Positions 1 through 8,589 of a stretch of DNA of 64,000 nucleotides are shown one piece after another (position 1 is the first letter of the stretch; every line of letters begins with the position of its first letter). The stretch is from positions 79,832 to 143,831 of the forward strand of contig WGNH01000011.1 of the NCBI GenBank assembly GCA_016124665.1. Reading direction: 5' to 3'. A program made the position numbers and the translations under genes. This DNA is from Alphaproteobacteria bacterium (lineage in GTDB: Bacteria; Pseudomonadota; Alphaproteobacteria; Caulobacterales; Maricaulaceae). The notes beneath the pieces were generated by a model, which searched no databases, was not told the DNA's origin, and saw nothing but the letters and a program-made list of their open reading frames with translations.

Positions 1-541
1 GCATGCCGTTCGTATAGACAATGGCGATATCTATGGTGCCGTTTGAGCCTGTGGTCACGGCCTGGCTGATATGTTCGCGGTCCAGACTGGCGGCGGGGCG
101 GACGGAGTCACCAATGGGACGTGTCAGCGCATCGCTGCCCGGCTCCGGAGGCGCGCCGGTATCGCGCGTCAGCTCAAGCGGACCGCCCGGCCCGGCTGGT
201 GCCAGCGACCAGGCCCCTTCCGGCGTGGCGATATAGCCGAAGGTCGCAGCCGCGCCGTGTGTGAGAATGACGCGGTAGGGCTCGCCTTCACGGGCCAGAT
301 GTCCCACCCAGAGGCGATCGCCGCTGTTGGAAACACTGGCGTGGTCAAAGACAATCTCGTGCCGTCCGTCCTCCGGCAAAGTCAGGAAGATCGTCTCACC
401 CGGTTCAAGGGAAAAGGCGTCATCGGCCAAGCGCAAAAACCGGCCGTCCGTCAAATCCGGCGAGACTTCAAACAATTCCTGTGCGGCGGCCGGTTGCAAG
501 ACCAGAAACCCCGCCACCAGACCCCATACCCAGTTTTGCAT
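1..541 (-). CDS. Secreted metallopeptidase, reprolysin-like (partial)
   Basis: The open frame starts at the ATG on the complement of 539-541 and runs off the left edge, giving about 180 N-terminal residues. Residues 1-20 form a signal peptide (hydrophobic core GLVAGFLVLQ, then a cut after AAA). The visible part is a propeptide-like beta-rich region ending in DIAIVYTNG. In secreted zinc metallopeptidases of the reprolysin/peptidyl-Asp endopeptidase type, a similar VDVLVVYT strand opens the catalytic domain. The HExxH site would lie outside the window, so the assignment is inferred from architecture. A purine-rich GGGAGAG stretch lies just upstream of the ATG as ribosome binding site. It is divergent from the SDR gene that starts at 696. 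Confidence 0.55.
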   Translation of the reverse strand, partial: MQNWVWGLVAGFLVLQPAAAQELFEVSPDLTDGRFLRLADDAFSLEPGETIFLTLPEDGRHEIVFDHASVSNSGDRLWVGHLAREGEPYRVILTHGAAATFGYIATPEGAWSLAPAGPGGPLELTRDTGAPPEPGSDALTRPIGDSVRPAASLDREHISQAVTTGSNGTIDIAIVYTNGM

Positions 542-695
542 GCCGCTCTCCCTCAAGTACGGGATGAAAGCTACCACCGGATTCGAGAGGAGGGTTTCAC
601 ATTGATGTGAGATCGGGTGCGGCCGCTCTTGCATCAAGGCTCGACACGGGCGCGTATTCGCGGCCATGCTGTCCTCACACAAGCAGGGGGCGCTC

Positions 696-1493
696 ATGGA
701 ATTCACCGGGAAAATTGCCATCGTTACAGGCGGTGCGGGCGGGATTGGCGCTGCGGCGGCGCGCGAGTTTCACAAGCGCGGGGCGCAGGTGGCCTGCTGT
801 GATCTTGATGGCGCGGCAGCGGACACGGTCGCGAAGGCATGCGGCGGGTTCGGCAAGCGCGTCAATGTTGCCGATGAAGGCGAGATGGCGGTCTTCATCA
901 CCGAGGTCGAGCGCGAAATGGGCCCGGTGGATATCTTCTACGCCAATGCCGGGGTCGGTTATACGGACGGACCCAATGGCGGTGCCGCAGGAGCACCCAA
1001 TTCAAACTGGGAAAAGGCTTGGCAGATCAATGTCATGCACGGCGTCTATGCGGCGCGGCATGTGCTGCCCGGCATGACGAAACGCGGCTCGGGTGCCTTC
1101 CTGATCACGGCGTCTGCGGCGGGTCTGCTCGCCCAGATCGGCGATGCCGCCTATTCCGCCACCAAGGCGGCGGCGATCTCGGTCGCCGAAAGCATTGCCA
1201 TCAGTCATGGCGATGACGGCATACAGGCGCATGCTGTCTGTCCGCAATATGTGAAAACCAACATGACCAAGGATCTGCCCGAAGTGATGACCTCGGTCGA
1301 TGGCATGATCAGCGCCGAAGATGCCGCGCGGACCATTGCGGACGGGGTCGAGAAAAATGACTTCCTGATCCTCACCCATCCGGTGGTCGCTGATCACTTC
1401 GCCAAGAAAGCGGGTGACCGCAATCGCTGGCTCGGCGGCATGCGCAAGCTGCGCCGCATGCTGATGGAGATGAATGGCGGGCGGGTGGTTTAG
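696..1493 (+). CDS. SDR family NAD(P)-dependent oxidoreductase
   Basis: A 265-aa classical short-chain dehydrogenase. The cofactor-binding TGGAGGIG is at residues 10-17, a NAG motif (YANAGVGY) near 85, the catalytic serine in ITASAAG, and the YSATK active-site Tyr/Lys near 156. I start at 696 (MEFTGKIAIV), behind an AGGGGGCG ribosome binding site, because this leaves the normal short N terminus; an upstream in-frame ATG at 666 would add ten unlikely residues. The substrate cannot be read from the sequence. Its 3' end overlaps the convergent pgeF gene by 4 nt. Confidence 0.85.
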   Translation: MEFTGKIAIVTGGAGGIGAAAAREFHKRGAQVACCDLDGAAADTVAKACGGFGKRVNVADEGEMAVFITEVEREMGPVDIFYANAGVGYTDGPNGGAAGAPNSNWEKAWQINVMHGVYAARHVLPGMTKRGSGAFLITASAAGLLAQIGDAAYSATKAAAISVAESIAISHGDDGIQAHAVCPQYVKTNMTKDLPEVMTSVDGMISAEDAARTIADGVEKNDFLILTHPVVADHFAKKAGDRNRWLGGMRKLRRMLMEMNGGRVV

Positions 1494-2251
1494 ACCAACC
1501 CGATCACGCCGGCCTGACCGCCGAAGGGGCCGCCTTTTGCGCGGCGGCAGGAGAAAAGGGTGTCATCAGCAAAGGTGCAGGCATCCGACACCCAGATCGC
1601 GTCCGGTAACACACCCGCTTCGATCAACTGACGCCTGACAGCGCCTGCATTGTCCAGCTTGCCACCACCTTCGGCATCGCGCGGGCCGATGATCCCCTGC
1701 GTGTCGCCAAACAGGGAGCCGAATTGTTCAATCACTTCCGGTCCGACGCGGTAATGCGCCGGGCTGATGGACGGGCCGATGGCGGCCTGGATCTTGTCCG
1801 GGCGGGTGCCATAGGCGGCGTTCATGGACTCCAGCGTATGACGGGCAATCTCCTGCACCGTGCCGCGCCAGCCGGAATGGACGGCTGCGATGGCGCGGTT
1901 TTCAGCGTCAAAGATAAGCAGCGGGACGCAATCAGCAGTCTGAACGGCGAGGCCCATGCCCGGCACATCGGTCATCATCGCATCGCCCTCACCGGCGGCG
2001 CCATTGGCGGGAGCGGCATCTACGCGCAGCACTGTGTTGCCGTGGACCTGCTTTGCGAAGACCAGGGATTTGAGCCCCAGAGCGGCCTTCACGCGGGCGC
2101 GGTTTTCTTCCACCGCGCCTTCGGCCTCTCCATCACGGCGCGAGAGGTTGAGGCTCTCGAATGCGCCCGTGGACACGCCTCCTTCGCGGGTGGTGAAGGC
2201 GTGGACCAGACCGTCCTGTTTCAGATTCGGTGCGGAGATGAAACCTACCAT
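1490..2251 (-). CDS. pgeF: Peptidoglycan editing factor PgeF (YfiH/laccase-domain)
   Basis: A 253-aa Cu-oxidase_4/YfiH-family protein, the usual length. Family motifs are the QTADCVPLL strand (about residues 104-112) and AVHSGWRGTVQ near 122, which carry the metal-binding His and Cys; FTTREGGVS near the N terminus is also typical. E. coli PgeF removes wrongly built UDP-MurNAc-L-serine and so protects peptidoglycan composition; other homologues act on purine nucleosides. The gene is last in a leftward operon: its start overlaps the selO 3' end by 7 nt, which suggests translational coupling. Confidence 0.88.
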   Translation of the reverse strand: MVGFISAPNLKQDGLVHAFTTREGGVSTGAFESLNLSRRDGEAEGAVEENRARVKAALGLKSLVFAKQVHGNTVLRVDAAPANGAAGEGDAMMTDVPGMGLAVQTADCVPLLIFDAENRAIAAVHSGWRGTVQEIARHTLESMNAAYGTRPDKIQAAIGPSISPAHYRVGPEVIEQFGSLFGDTQGIIGPRDAEGGGKLDNAGAVRRQLIEAGVLPDAIWVSDACTFADDTLFSCRRAKGGPFGGQAGVIGLV

Positions 2252-3675
2252 TCACCACCCTCCTCCGGCAAAAACCCGATGCGGCCGCGCCCCAGATCAT
2301 AGCCGGCGCGCGCCTGTGCAATATCGTCCAGCAGGCCGTGCAGCGTTGACCAGTCATCGCGCTCGTGGATGGGCGCAAAGGCGGACTCCATGGTCTCGAT
2401 CGTCATATGGACCGGGTTTTCGCGCGCGAAATAAGCATGGCCGAGGCGCTCCGGACGGACGGGCGTGTGATCCGCGAACAAATCTGCAAAGGCCGCATAT
2501 TCCGGCCCGGAATAATCGCGCGGCGCGGCCATGATGCGTTCGGTATTATTCGTGAAATGGTCAAAGAACACTGCTTCAAATGGCAATTGGCTGGCCGAGA
2601 GGAAAGCCAGAAACGCCTTCACCATGTCTTCGGAATTGTCCTGCACCGCCACACCCAGACGCGCGCAGAAAGCTTTCGTCATCTCCGCCGTATAGGCGTC
2701 CGGGAAGGTGTTGAGCACATCTATAATCTGGTCCTTGTCGCCCACCGGCAGTAGCGCGACCGCGAGCTGTTGCAGCGCCCAGAAGACGGCTTCGGGCTGG
2801 CGCGCATAGGCATAGAGCCCGCTCTCGTCGAAATAGGCGGCGGTAAAGCCCGGCTTGTAGGTTGGTAAAAACCGCCAGGGGCCATAGTCGAAACTCTCGC
2901 CGGTGACGTTCAGATTATCGGTATTGAGCACGCCATGCACAAAACCCGCTGCCATCCATTGCGCCGCCAGACGGGCCGACGCCGCACAGACTTTTTCAAG
3001 GAAGCGTGCGGTCTTCTCCGGGCCTTCAAGGCCGGACAGGTTCGGGTAATAGCTGGCGATCGCGTGATCGATCAGGGCCTCGATCCTGCCGGGCGCGTTC
3101 TCATAGGCATGGCGCTGGAATGTGCCGAAACGGACATGGGAATGCTGCAGGCGTGTCATCACCGCCCCACGTGCGGGCGAAGGTTCATCATGACGGGCGA
3201 GCTGGTCACCCGTCTCGAACACGCAAAAGGCTTTCGAGGTATAGACGCCCAGTGCTTCGAGCATTTCCGCGGCGAGCATTTCCCGTACCGCGCCTTTCAG
3301 CGTCAGACGGCCATCGCCAGTACGCGACCACGGCGTCTGGCCGGATCCCTTGGTGCCGAAATCCAGCAAGCGGCCGGCCGGATCGCGCATCTGGGCATAG
3401 AGAAAGCCGCGGCCATCGCCGATCTGCGGATTATAGTGACGGAATTGGTGACCGTGATAACGCATGGCCAGAGGCGCATGGGGATAGCCTGCCAGCGGGT
3501 CAAAGCGGCCAAAATGACCGGCGATTTGCTCCGGCAAGAGATCGCCGAGGCCTATTTCATCCGCCCAGCGCCTGTTCCACCAGCGCAGCCGGAGGCCGGG
3601 GAAATCGGCCGGTTCGACCGCGTCGGCGAAATCGGGCCCCAGAAGCGCAAAGGCGGATTCCGGCGTGAAGCTCAT
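2245..3675 (-). CDS. selO: Protein adenylyltransferase SelO (YdiU)
   Basis: A 476-aa protein of the SelO/YdiU pseudokinase family, which transfers AMP from ATP to Ser/Thr/Tyr side chains of redox proteins. The glycine-rich LDFGTKGSGQTPWSR stretch near residue 105, the HGVLNTDNLNVTG segment near 245 and the FDYGPWRFL metal-binding segment that follows are family hallmarks. It is near the usual bacterial length. The C terminus lacks selenocysteine or a final Cys motif and ends in LPEEGGEW. It sits between the esterase gene (4-nt overlap at its start) and pgeF (7-nt overlap at its end) in one leftward transcription unit. Confidence 0.92.
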   Translation of the reverse strand: MSFTPESAFALLGPDFADAVEPADFPGLRLRWWNRRWADEIGLGDLLPEQIAGHFGRFDPLAGYPHAPLAMRYHGHQFRHYNPQIGDGRGFLYAQMRDPAGRLLDFGTKGSGQTPWSRTGDGRLTLKGAVREMLAAEMLEALGVYTSKAFCVFETGDQLARHDEPSPARGAVMTRLQHSHVRFGTFQRHAYENAPGRIEALIDHAIASYYPNLSGLEGPEKTARFLEKVCAASARLAAQWMAAGFVHGVLNTDNLNVTGESFDYGPWRFLPTYKPGFTAAYFDESGLYAYARQPEAVFWALQQLAVALLPVGDKDQIIDVLNTFPDAYTAEMTKAFCARLGVAVQDNSEDMVKAFLAFLSASQLPFEAVFFDHFTNNTERIMAAPRDYSGPEYAAFADLFADHTPVRPERLGHAYFARENPVHMTIETMESAFAPIHERDDWSTLHGLLDDIAQARAGYDLGRGRIGFLPEEGGEW

Positions 3676-4595
3676 GCCGTCAGACCGGCGCGCAAGGCTT
3701 CGGCCGCCAGCCGCACCTGCTTGTCCGCGCCGATGGCCACGCGCGTCATGTTGAAAAAGCCGTGCGGGAGGCCTTTTGAAAGGTGATAGCTGACCTTCAC
3801 ACCGGCGGCCTGAAGCCGGTCGCGATAGGCCTGCCCCTCATCGAATAGCGGGTCGAGCTCGGCGGCGGCGATATGGGCCGGCGGCAGGCCGGTCAGATCG
3901 GTTTCAAACAGCGGCGAGATGCGTGGATCCATCGGATCGGTTTCGCCGCAATAAGTGTCGCGGATCCAGTCCAGGGCATTGGCTGACAGCATATGGCCTT
4001 CCAGCATTTTCGGCTTGATCTTGCGGGCTTCGGCCAGTTGCAGCAGGGGATAGATGAGGAGCTGGAAACGGATACGGCCGCGGCGCGCCTGCGCGATGGC
4101 GGCAGCCAGTCCCCCGCCTGCCGAATCGCCGGCCACGGCCAGGCGGTCCGGGTCAGCCCCCAGCTCATCCGCGCCCTCTCCGGCGGCCCAGTCCAAAGCG
4201 GCCAGACAATCCTCATAAGCCGCCGGGAAAGGGCATTCCGGTGCCAGGCGGTAATCGACGGCCAGCAGACGGCATTCCGATTGCGCGGCAAGCCGCTGGG
4301 CCATGCGGTGATGGCTCTCCAGATCGCCGAAAACATAGCCTCCGCCATGGAAGAAAACCGTCAGTGGGGCCGGGACATTGGTAACTTCCGGCACATAGAG
4401 GCGGGCCGGAATATCTCCGGCCGGTCCGGGAATGACAAGGTCACGGACTTCGGCGACGTCCGGCGGCGATGTCTCCATGACCGGGACCAGTTTGCGCAGG
4501 GCGGCCCGGCCATTGCGGGCACTGGTATCAGGGGCGAAGGGATCGCTCAGACCGGCGCGGGAGATCAGGTCAGACCAGTTGAATGAATTTGCCAT
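3672..4595 (-). CDS. Alpha/beta hydrolase, hormone-sensitive lipase family
   Basis: A 307-aa esterase. The oxyanion-hole FFHGGGYVFGD is near residue 84, the nucleophile elbow GDSAGGG near 155, an acid in AELDPLFDEG near 250 and the catalytic histidine in GLPHGFFN near 282. These are the standard motifs of bacterial HSL-type carboxylesterases acting on short acyl esters. No signal peptide is seen, so the enzyme is probably cytoplasmic. It is first in the leftward esterase-selO-pgeF operon and overlaps selO by 4 nt (ATGA). The natural substrate is unknown. Confidence 0.88.
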   Translation of the reverse strand: MANSFNWSDLISRAGLSDPFAPDTSARNGRAALRKLVPVMETSPPDVAEVRDLVIPGPAGDIPARLYVPEVTNVPAPLTVFFHGGGYVFGDLESHHRMAQRLAAQSECRLLAVDYRLAPECPFPAAYEDCLAALDWAAGEGADELGADPDRLAVAGDSAGGGLAAAIAQARRGRIRFQLLIYPLLQLAEARKIKPKMLEGHMLSANALDWIRDTYCGETDPMDPRISPLFETDLTGLPPAHIAAAELDPLFDEGQAYRDRLQAAGVKVSYHLSKGLPHGFFNMTRVAIGADKQVRLAAEALRAGLTA

Positions 4596-4635
4596 GCGCA
4601 GGAATTAGGCGCGGCGGGCCGGATGTGCAATCACC

Positions 4636-4860
4636 CTAGTGAAGTGTGACCTCGGTATCGCGCTCCAGACGTCCTGCCAGCGCATCTTCCACCACCGATT
4701 TCAGCGCCCGCCAGGCATCGGCGCGCTGATCATCCCCGGCCTCTTCCATCTCGCCGACGGCCAGATCGGCATAGCCCAGCGCCTTGGCGCCATGGCGGTC
4801 AACCAGCAGGAAGGCGAGGGAAAGCATGTCGGCGGGGGTGATGTGGCTGGCTATGGTCAT
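4636..4860 (-). CDS. Small conserved hypothetical protein
   Basis: A 74-aa acidic, helix-rich protein starting at MTIASHITPADML and ending in DTEVTLH. I take the ATG at 4858-4860 rather than the upstream in-frame ATG (4903-4905), because the extra N-terminal residues (RGSGPIPRPEPDQ) look non-coding. I do not recognise a domain. It has no signal peptide, membrane segment or catalytic motif. It lies 40 bp from the start of the HSL esterase and could share its leftward transcript. Confidence 0.5.
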   Translation of the reverse strand: MTIASHITPADMLSLAFLLVDRHGAKALGYADLAVGEMEEAGDDQRADAWRALKSVVEDALAGRLERDTEVTLH

Positions 4861-4994
4861 GGTCTGATCCGGCTCCGGTCTCGGGATTGGCCCGGAGCCA
4901 CGCAAGCGGCGCGCCAGTCCCGGATTCCTTTCGGAGACGTATTTTCAATAACTTGGCTGAATGCAGCCTGACCGGAAACGGGCCAGCTTTGCCG

Positions 4995-5579
4995 TCAGGT
5001 CTTTTCTGCCGGACGTTTCGTGCCGGGTGCGTAGCCGCCGCCCTCGAGATAGGCGATCTCGTCCGGGGTCGAGTTCCGGCCCAGTGCTTCATTGCGATAG
5101 GGAAAGCGTCCGAATTTGGCGATCACATCGCGGTGCATCCGGGCGTGATGGAGGTTGGTATTGCCCTCCGGCATGCGCGTGGCAAAAAGCTCGATGGTCT
5201 TTTCCTGATCGGCCAGGTCTTCAGAATGCATGAAGGGCATGTAGACAAAGGACCGCCGCGCTTCCGGCAATTCCATGTCAAAGCCCTTATCCATCATCGC
5301 CTGCGCGATCTCGCGGGCCTTGGCATCGAAGGCGAAGGCCTTGCCCGAACCGCGCCAGACATTGCGCGTGAACTGGTCAAACAGGAGCAGAAGCGCCAGC
5401 CCGCCTTCGGCGGTCTCCATCCAGGGATGGCCGCCGTCCTTTACCCGCCTGGCCTCGGCCTCGATGACACTGGCGAACTGACGGCGTATGCGGGCATCAA
5501 ATTCCGGCGTGGAGACGAAGTGGAGCTTCGGATCGGTGTCCTCGAACCAGAAACGGAGAATATCGGCGGGTTGGGTCAT
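4995..5579 (-). CDS. DUF924 family protein
   Basis: A 194-aa protein with the DUF924 layout: ILRFWFEDTDP at the N terminus, LLLFDQFTRNVWRGSGKAFAFD near residue 75, the FVYMPFMHSEDLADQE helix near 113 and FGRFPYRNEALGR near 157. The family is a TPR-like alpha-helical fold of unknown biochemical function. It stands alone, facing left, between the 74-aa gene and the repeat block next to tRNA-Leu. Confidence 0.85.
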   Translation of the reverse strand: MTQPADILRFWFEDTDPKLHFVSTPEFDARIRRQFASVIEAEARRVKDGGHPWMETAEGGLALLLLFDQFTRNVWRGSGKAFAFDAKAREIAQAMMDKGFDMELPEARRSFVYMPFMHSEDLADQEKTIELFATRMPEGNTNLHHARMHRDVIAKFGRFPYRNEALGRNSTPDEIAYLEGGGYAPGTKRPAEKT

Positions 5580-5625
5580 GGAATGAAGTCTAAGGTGCGC
5601 TGCGGACGAGGCAATAGCTCGAAAT

Positions 5626-5884
5626 GCCGAAGCTCGAGCGGCGAGCGCAAATCAGGTTTTCAAGCTGAAACGTGGTGGTCCGCCTCCGCCAAGGCTACGG
5701 CGCGACAGCCTCCGCTCGAATTCCATGAGCTGGCTTGCCCAGCCGAAGCTCGCGCAGCGAGCATCAATAGCCGATTTCCAAACGGGTATGTGGTTGTCCG
5801 CCTCCGCCAAGGCTACGGCGCGACAGCCTTCGCTCGAATTGAAGGCGGGCTTGCCGAGCCGAAGCTCGCGCAGCGAGCGAAGGC
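5626..5884. repeat. Tandem imperfect repeat, about 116-119 bp period, next to tRNA-Leu
   Basis: Two nearly full units and a third partial one. The anchor GCCGAAGCTCG occurs at 5626, 5742 and 5858 (period 116). A second conserved block of about 32 bp beginning GTCCGCCTCCGCCAAGGC occurs at 5678 and 5797 (period 119). The last unit runs directly into the CCA end of tRNA-Leu. Open frames across it are products of the repeat and not genes. Such GC-rich repeats commonly sit beside tRNA genes in alphaproteobacteria. Confidence 0.75.
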
Positions 5885-5969
5885 TGGTGCCCCTGGCCCG
5901 AATCGAACGGGCACTTCCGAAGAAACCGGATTTTGAATCCGGCGCGTCTACCAGTTCCGCCACAGGGGC
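5885..5969 (-). tRNA. tRNA-Leu (anticodon CAA)
   Basis: On the complement, an 85-nt cloverleaf begins GCCCCTG and ends CAGGGGC-A-CCA, so the acceptor stem pairs perfectly and the CCA is encoded. The D arm reads GGCGGAACTGGTAGACGC. The anticodon stem CCGGA/TCCGG encloses loop TTCAAAA, giving anticodon CAA (codon UUG). A class II variable arm (TTTCTTCGGAAGTG) and the T arm GTTCGATTC follow. All are typical of tRNA-Leu. Confidence 0.95.
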
Positions 5970-6069
5970 AATCCCGAGCAGGCGCGGAAACTGCCTTCAC
6001 TTGCCGCGAAATTCAATAGCGGCGCGCTGAAGGCTCGCATTGGATCGCAGATCACTCTAAACGGCGGTT

Positions 6070-6708
6070 ATGCGTGTTGATTCAGACCCCATCCCTGACG
6101 CTCCCGAAGGCCTCGTCGCCCGGCTGGTGCGTATTGGCGAAAGCGCACCGGAAAGCGGACTTTCCCTGAGCGAATTCATGGAAGCGCTGGGCGAGCGCGC
6201 CTTCGGCATCTTGCTGTTTGCCTTTGCTATTCCGGTCTGCATCCCCTTTCTCTACGGCATTCCGCAAGTGCTCTCCCTGCCCATGATGGCGCTGGCCTTC
6301 CAGATGGCAGCGGGACGCGGGGAACCATGGGTGCCGGTGAAATTCCGTGCCCGGCGGATGGAGAAGCGCGGCCTGGAGAAAATGGGCCGCCAGGCGAAGC
6401 GCTGGTTCGGCTGGATCGAAGCGATTGCCCGACCGCGACTGCTCTTCCTCTCCGGCCCGGCCGGCGAGCGGGTTGTGGGCGGCGTGTTTTGTCTGTTCTG
6501 CGCGTCGATCCTAGTGCCCCTGCCGCTGACCAATTCAACGCCGGGGATTGCAGTGGCGATTGCCTCGCTCGGCCTGATCACACGCGACGGCTTGCTGATC
6601 CTCGCCGGGCTGGTGCTCGGCCTCGTCTGGATCACGATACTGGTCGTCGGCGGTCCGGCCCTGATCTATGCGCTGATCGAGTGGGGTCGCGGCTTTGTGA
6701 ACAGCTAG
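6070..6708 (+). CDS. Exopolysaccharide synthesis protein ExoD family
   Basis: A 212-aa inner-membrane protein. The soluble N-terminal part (LSLSEFMEALGERAFGILLF) leads into hydrophobic segments around residues 50-75, 135-165 and 175-205, with the PFLYGIPQVLSLPMM and LPLTNSTPG motifs of the ExoD family. Sinorhizobium ExoD influences exopolysaccharide production and alkaline tolerance; its biochemical activity is unknown. It starts about 100 bp beyond tRNA-Leu on the other strand. Confidence 0.82.
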   Translation: MRVDSDPIPDAPEGLVARLVRIGESAPESGLSLSEFMEALGERAFGILLFAFAIPVCIPFLYGIPQVLSLPMMALAFQMAAGRGEPWVPVKFRARRMEKRGLEKMGRQAKRWFGWIEAIARPRLLFLSGPAGERVVGGVFCLFCASILVPLPLTNSTPGIAVAIASLGLITRDGLLILAGLVLGLVWITILVVGGPALIYALIEWGRGFVNS

Positions 6709-6769
6709 CGGCGGGCTGCGGCGCATTGCGCGCTTTTCGTCTGGCCCGTCGCGCATTAGTGTCTGGGCG

Positions 6770-7279
6770 ATGAACATGATCACATCCCTCCTGACCGCCC
6801 AGCGCTGGCCGTTTCTGGCGGCGCTGGCCTCGGCGCTGATCCTCGGCGGTGCGTATTTCTTCCAGTATGTGCTGGGCTATGATCCGTGCGCGCTCTGCTA
6901 TGACCAGCGCCATATCCACAAGGCGGTGATTGGCGTGGGCCTGATTGGCGGGCTGGCGCTGACGCAAAAGCCGGTTCGGCCCTACGCGATGTGGATCTGC
7001 CTCGTGATCGGCGCGATCTTTGTCTATTCGGCCGGGTTCGCCTTCTGGCATGCCGGGATTGAATATGACTGGTGGGACGGTCCGTCGACCTGCACCGCCG
7101 GGGCGAGCGTCAATCTGTCGACCGCTGATCTCCTGTCGGTGCTCGATGGCGGCGGACCGGTGGTGTTGTGCGATGAAGCGGCCTGGACGCTGCTGGGCAT
7201 TTCCATGGCCGGATACAATGCGCTGATGTCGGCGGGACTGGCCGCAGCCTCTGTCTATATCGGGATCAGGCGCAAATGA
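6770..7279 (+). CDS. dsbB: Disulfide bond formation protein B (DsbB) family
   Basis: A 169-aa four-helix membrane protein. The first periplasmic Cys pair is in YDPCALCYDQR (about residues 40-50), following helix 1, and a second pair is formed by Cys in STCTAGASV and VVLCDEAAW in the long second periplasmic loop. DsbB-type proteins reoxidise DsbA using quinone. It overlaps the ubiquinone gene coq7 by 4 nt, a fitting neighbour for a quinone-dependent enzyme. Confidence 0.88.
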   Translation: MNMITSLLTAQRWPFLAALASALILGGAYFFQYVLGYDPCALCYDQRHIHKAVIGVGLIGGLALTQKPVRPYAMWICLVIGAIFVYSAGFAFWHAGIEYDWWDGPSTCTAGASVNLSTADLLSVLDGGGPVVLCDEAAWTLLGISMAGYNALMSAGLAAASVYIGIRRK

Positions 7280-7842
7280 GCCGCGCACCGCGCCCGCCCC
7301 TGCCTGGCCGCAAGGCCGATGAAGGCCGCATCGCCGGGATGATCCGCGTCGATCAGGCCGGGGAATATGGCGCGGTGGCGATCTATGAAGGTCAGCTGGC
7401 GGTGTTCGGGAAAGTCCCGTCAAAGGTGCGCATCGCCAACCAGCTGCGCCATATGGCGGAAGACGAGCAGGCGCATCTGGACGCGTTTGACGGATTCATC
7501 CGCACGCGCGGTGTGCGCCCGACCGCACTGATGCCGGTCTGGAAAATTGCCGGACGGACGCTGGGCGTTGCGACCGCACTGATGGGCGAGAAAGCCGCCC
7601 ATGCCTGCACCGAGGCCGTCGAAACAGTGATCGAGGGCCATTATACCGGCCAGATTGCCGAGCTGGAGACCGCAGGCGAGGACGAACTGGCCACCCGCTT
7701 CACACAGTTCCGCGACGAGGAAGTCGCGCACAAGGAGCTGGCCGTGGATGAAGGCGCGAAAGAGGCGTTCGGCTATCCGCTGCTGTCAAAGCTGATTGAA
7801 GCGGGTTGCCGCACGGCAATTGGCATTACGATGAAAATCTAG
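7276..7842 (+). CDS. coq7: Demethoxyubiquinone hydroxylase Coq7
   Basis: A 188-aa ferritin-like di-iron monooxygenase for the C6 (5-demethoxy) hydroxylation in ubiquinone synthesis. The iron ligands fall in two repeats: DQAGEYGA with MAEDEQAHLDAF, and TEAVETVIEGHY with RDEEVAHKELAVDEG. This is the ExxH/E pattern of the family. It is near the usual length and lies directly behind dsbB with a 4-nt overlap. Its 3' end overlaps the convergent HNH gene by 4 nt. Confidence 0.93.
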   Translation: MSRAPRPPLPGRKADEGRIAGMIRVDQAGEYGAVAIYEGQLAVFGKVPSKVRIANQLRHMAEDEQAHLDAFDGFIRTRGVRPTALMPVWKIAGRTLGVATALMGEKAAHACTEAVETVIEGHYTGQIAELETAGEDELATRFTQFRDEEVAHKELAVDEGAKEAFGYPLLSKLIEAGCRTAIGITMKI

Positions 7843-8402
7843 CGCTCCAGCTCGGTATCCCAGTAGAGATAGTCCAGCCAGCTGGCGTGGAGGTATTTCG
7901 GCGGGAAGCGGCGGCCCTGCGCCTGCAATTGATGCATGTTCGGGCGGATCGGCTTTGGCTGGTTCATGCCGGCCTGCCGGGGCGTGCGCCCCCCTTTCTT
8001 CAGATTGCAGGGCGAACAGGCGGCGACGATATTTTCCCAGGAAGTATCGCCACCCTGCGAACGCGGCACGACGTGATCGAAAGTCAGATCGTCTACCCTG
8101 TCGCGGCCGCAATAGACGCATTTGAAGCCATCGCGCAGCCAGACATTATAGCGGGTGAAGGCCGGTGCGCGGTTGTGGGTGACATATTCATGCAGCGCGA
8201 CGACAGACGGGGCGTGCATTTCCATCGACGGTGAATGGATGAGGTCGTCGTAATTGGACACCACGGTGACGCGTTCTAGGAAGACATTCTTGACGGCCTC
8301 CTGCCAGCTCCACACCGAAAGCGGCCAGTAGGACAGGGGCTGATAGTCCGCATTGAGGACCAGACAGGGCCAGCCCGACGGGGCCTTATCAAGCACTTGC
8401 AT
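7839..8402 (-). CDS. HNH endonuclease family protein
   Basis: A 187-aa protein. The C-terminal HNH domain shows CVYCGRDRVDDLTFDHVVPRSQGG, then SWENIVAACSPCNLKKGGRTP, giving the two CxxC zinc knuckles plus the His of a beta-beta-alpha-metal nuclease. The N terminus (VLNADYQPLSYWPLSVWSWQEAV) is conserved in a large housekeeping HNH family of alphaproteobacteria and cyanobacteria. I start at MQVLDKAP rather than at the longer frame from 8468, whose extra residues look non-coding. The physiological substrate is unknown. Confidence 0.85.
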   Translation of the reverse strand: MQVLDKAPSGWPCLVLNADYQPLSYWPLSVWSWQEAVKNVFLERVTVVSNYDDLIHSPSMEMHAPSVVALHEYVTHNRAPAFTRYNVWLRDGFKCVYCGRDRVDDLTFDHVVPRSQGGDTSWENIVAACSPCNLKKGGRTPRQAGMNQPKPIRPNMHQLQAQGRRFPPKYLHASWLDYLYWDTELER

Positions 8403-8589
8403 GACGCCCTCCCGTGTTGCGGGCGGAGCCGGTTCCGTGCCTATGCCAATCAAAAATCCTGAACACACACCTCCCTGTCCGGCGATGCGGCGGGATTCTC
8501 AGCGAATCACGCCGATAACCGTGTTGGTCAATTTATACCGCCTTAGACGTAACACGCCTATGACGCAGGCGTTAACCTTTTCGCAGGAC

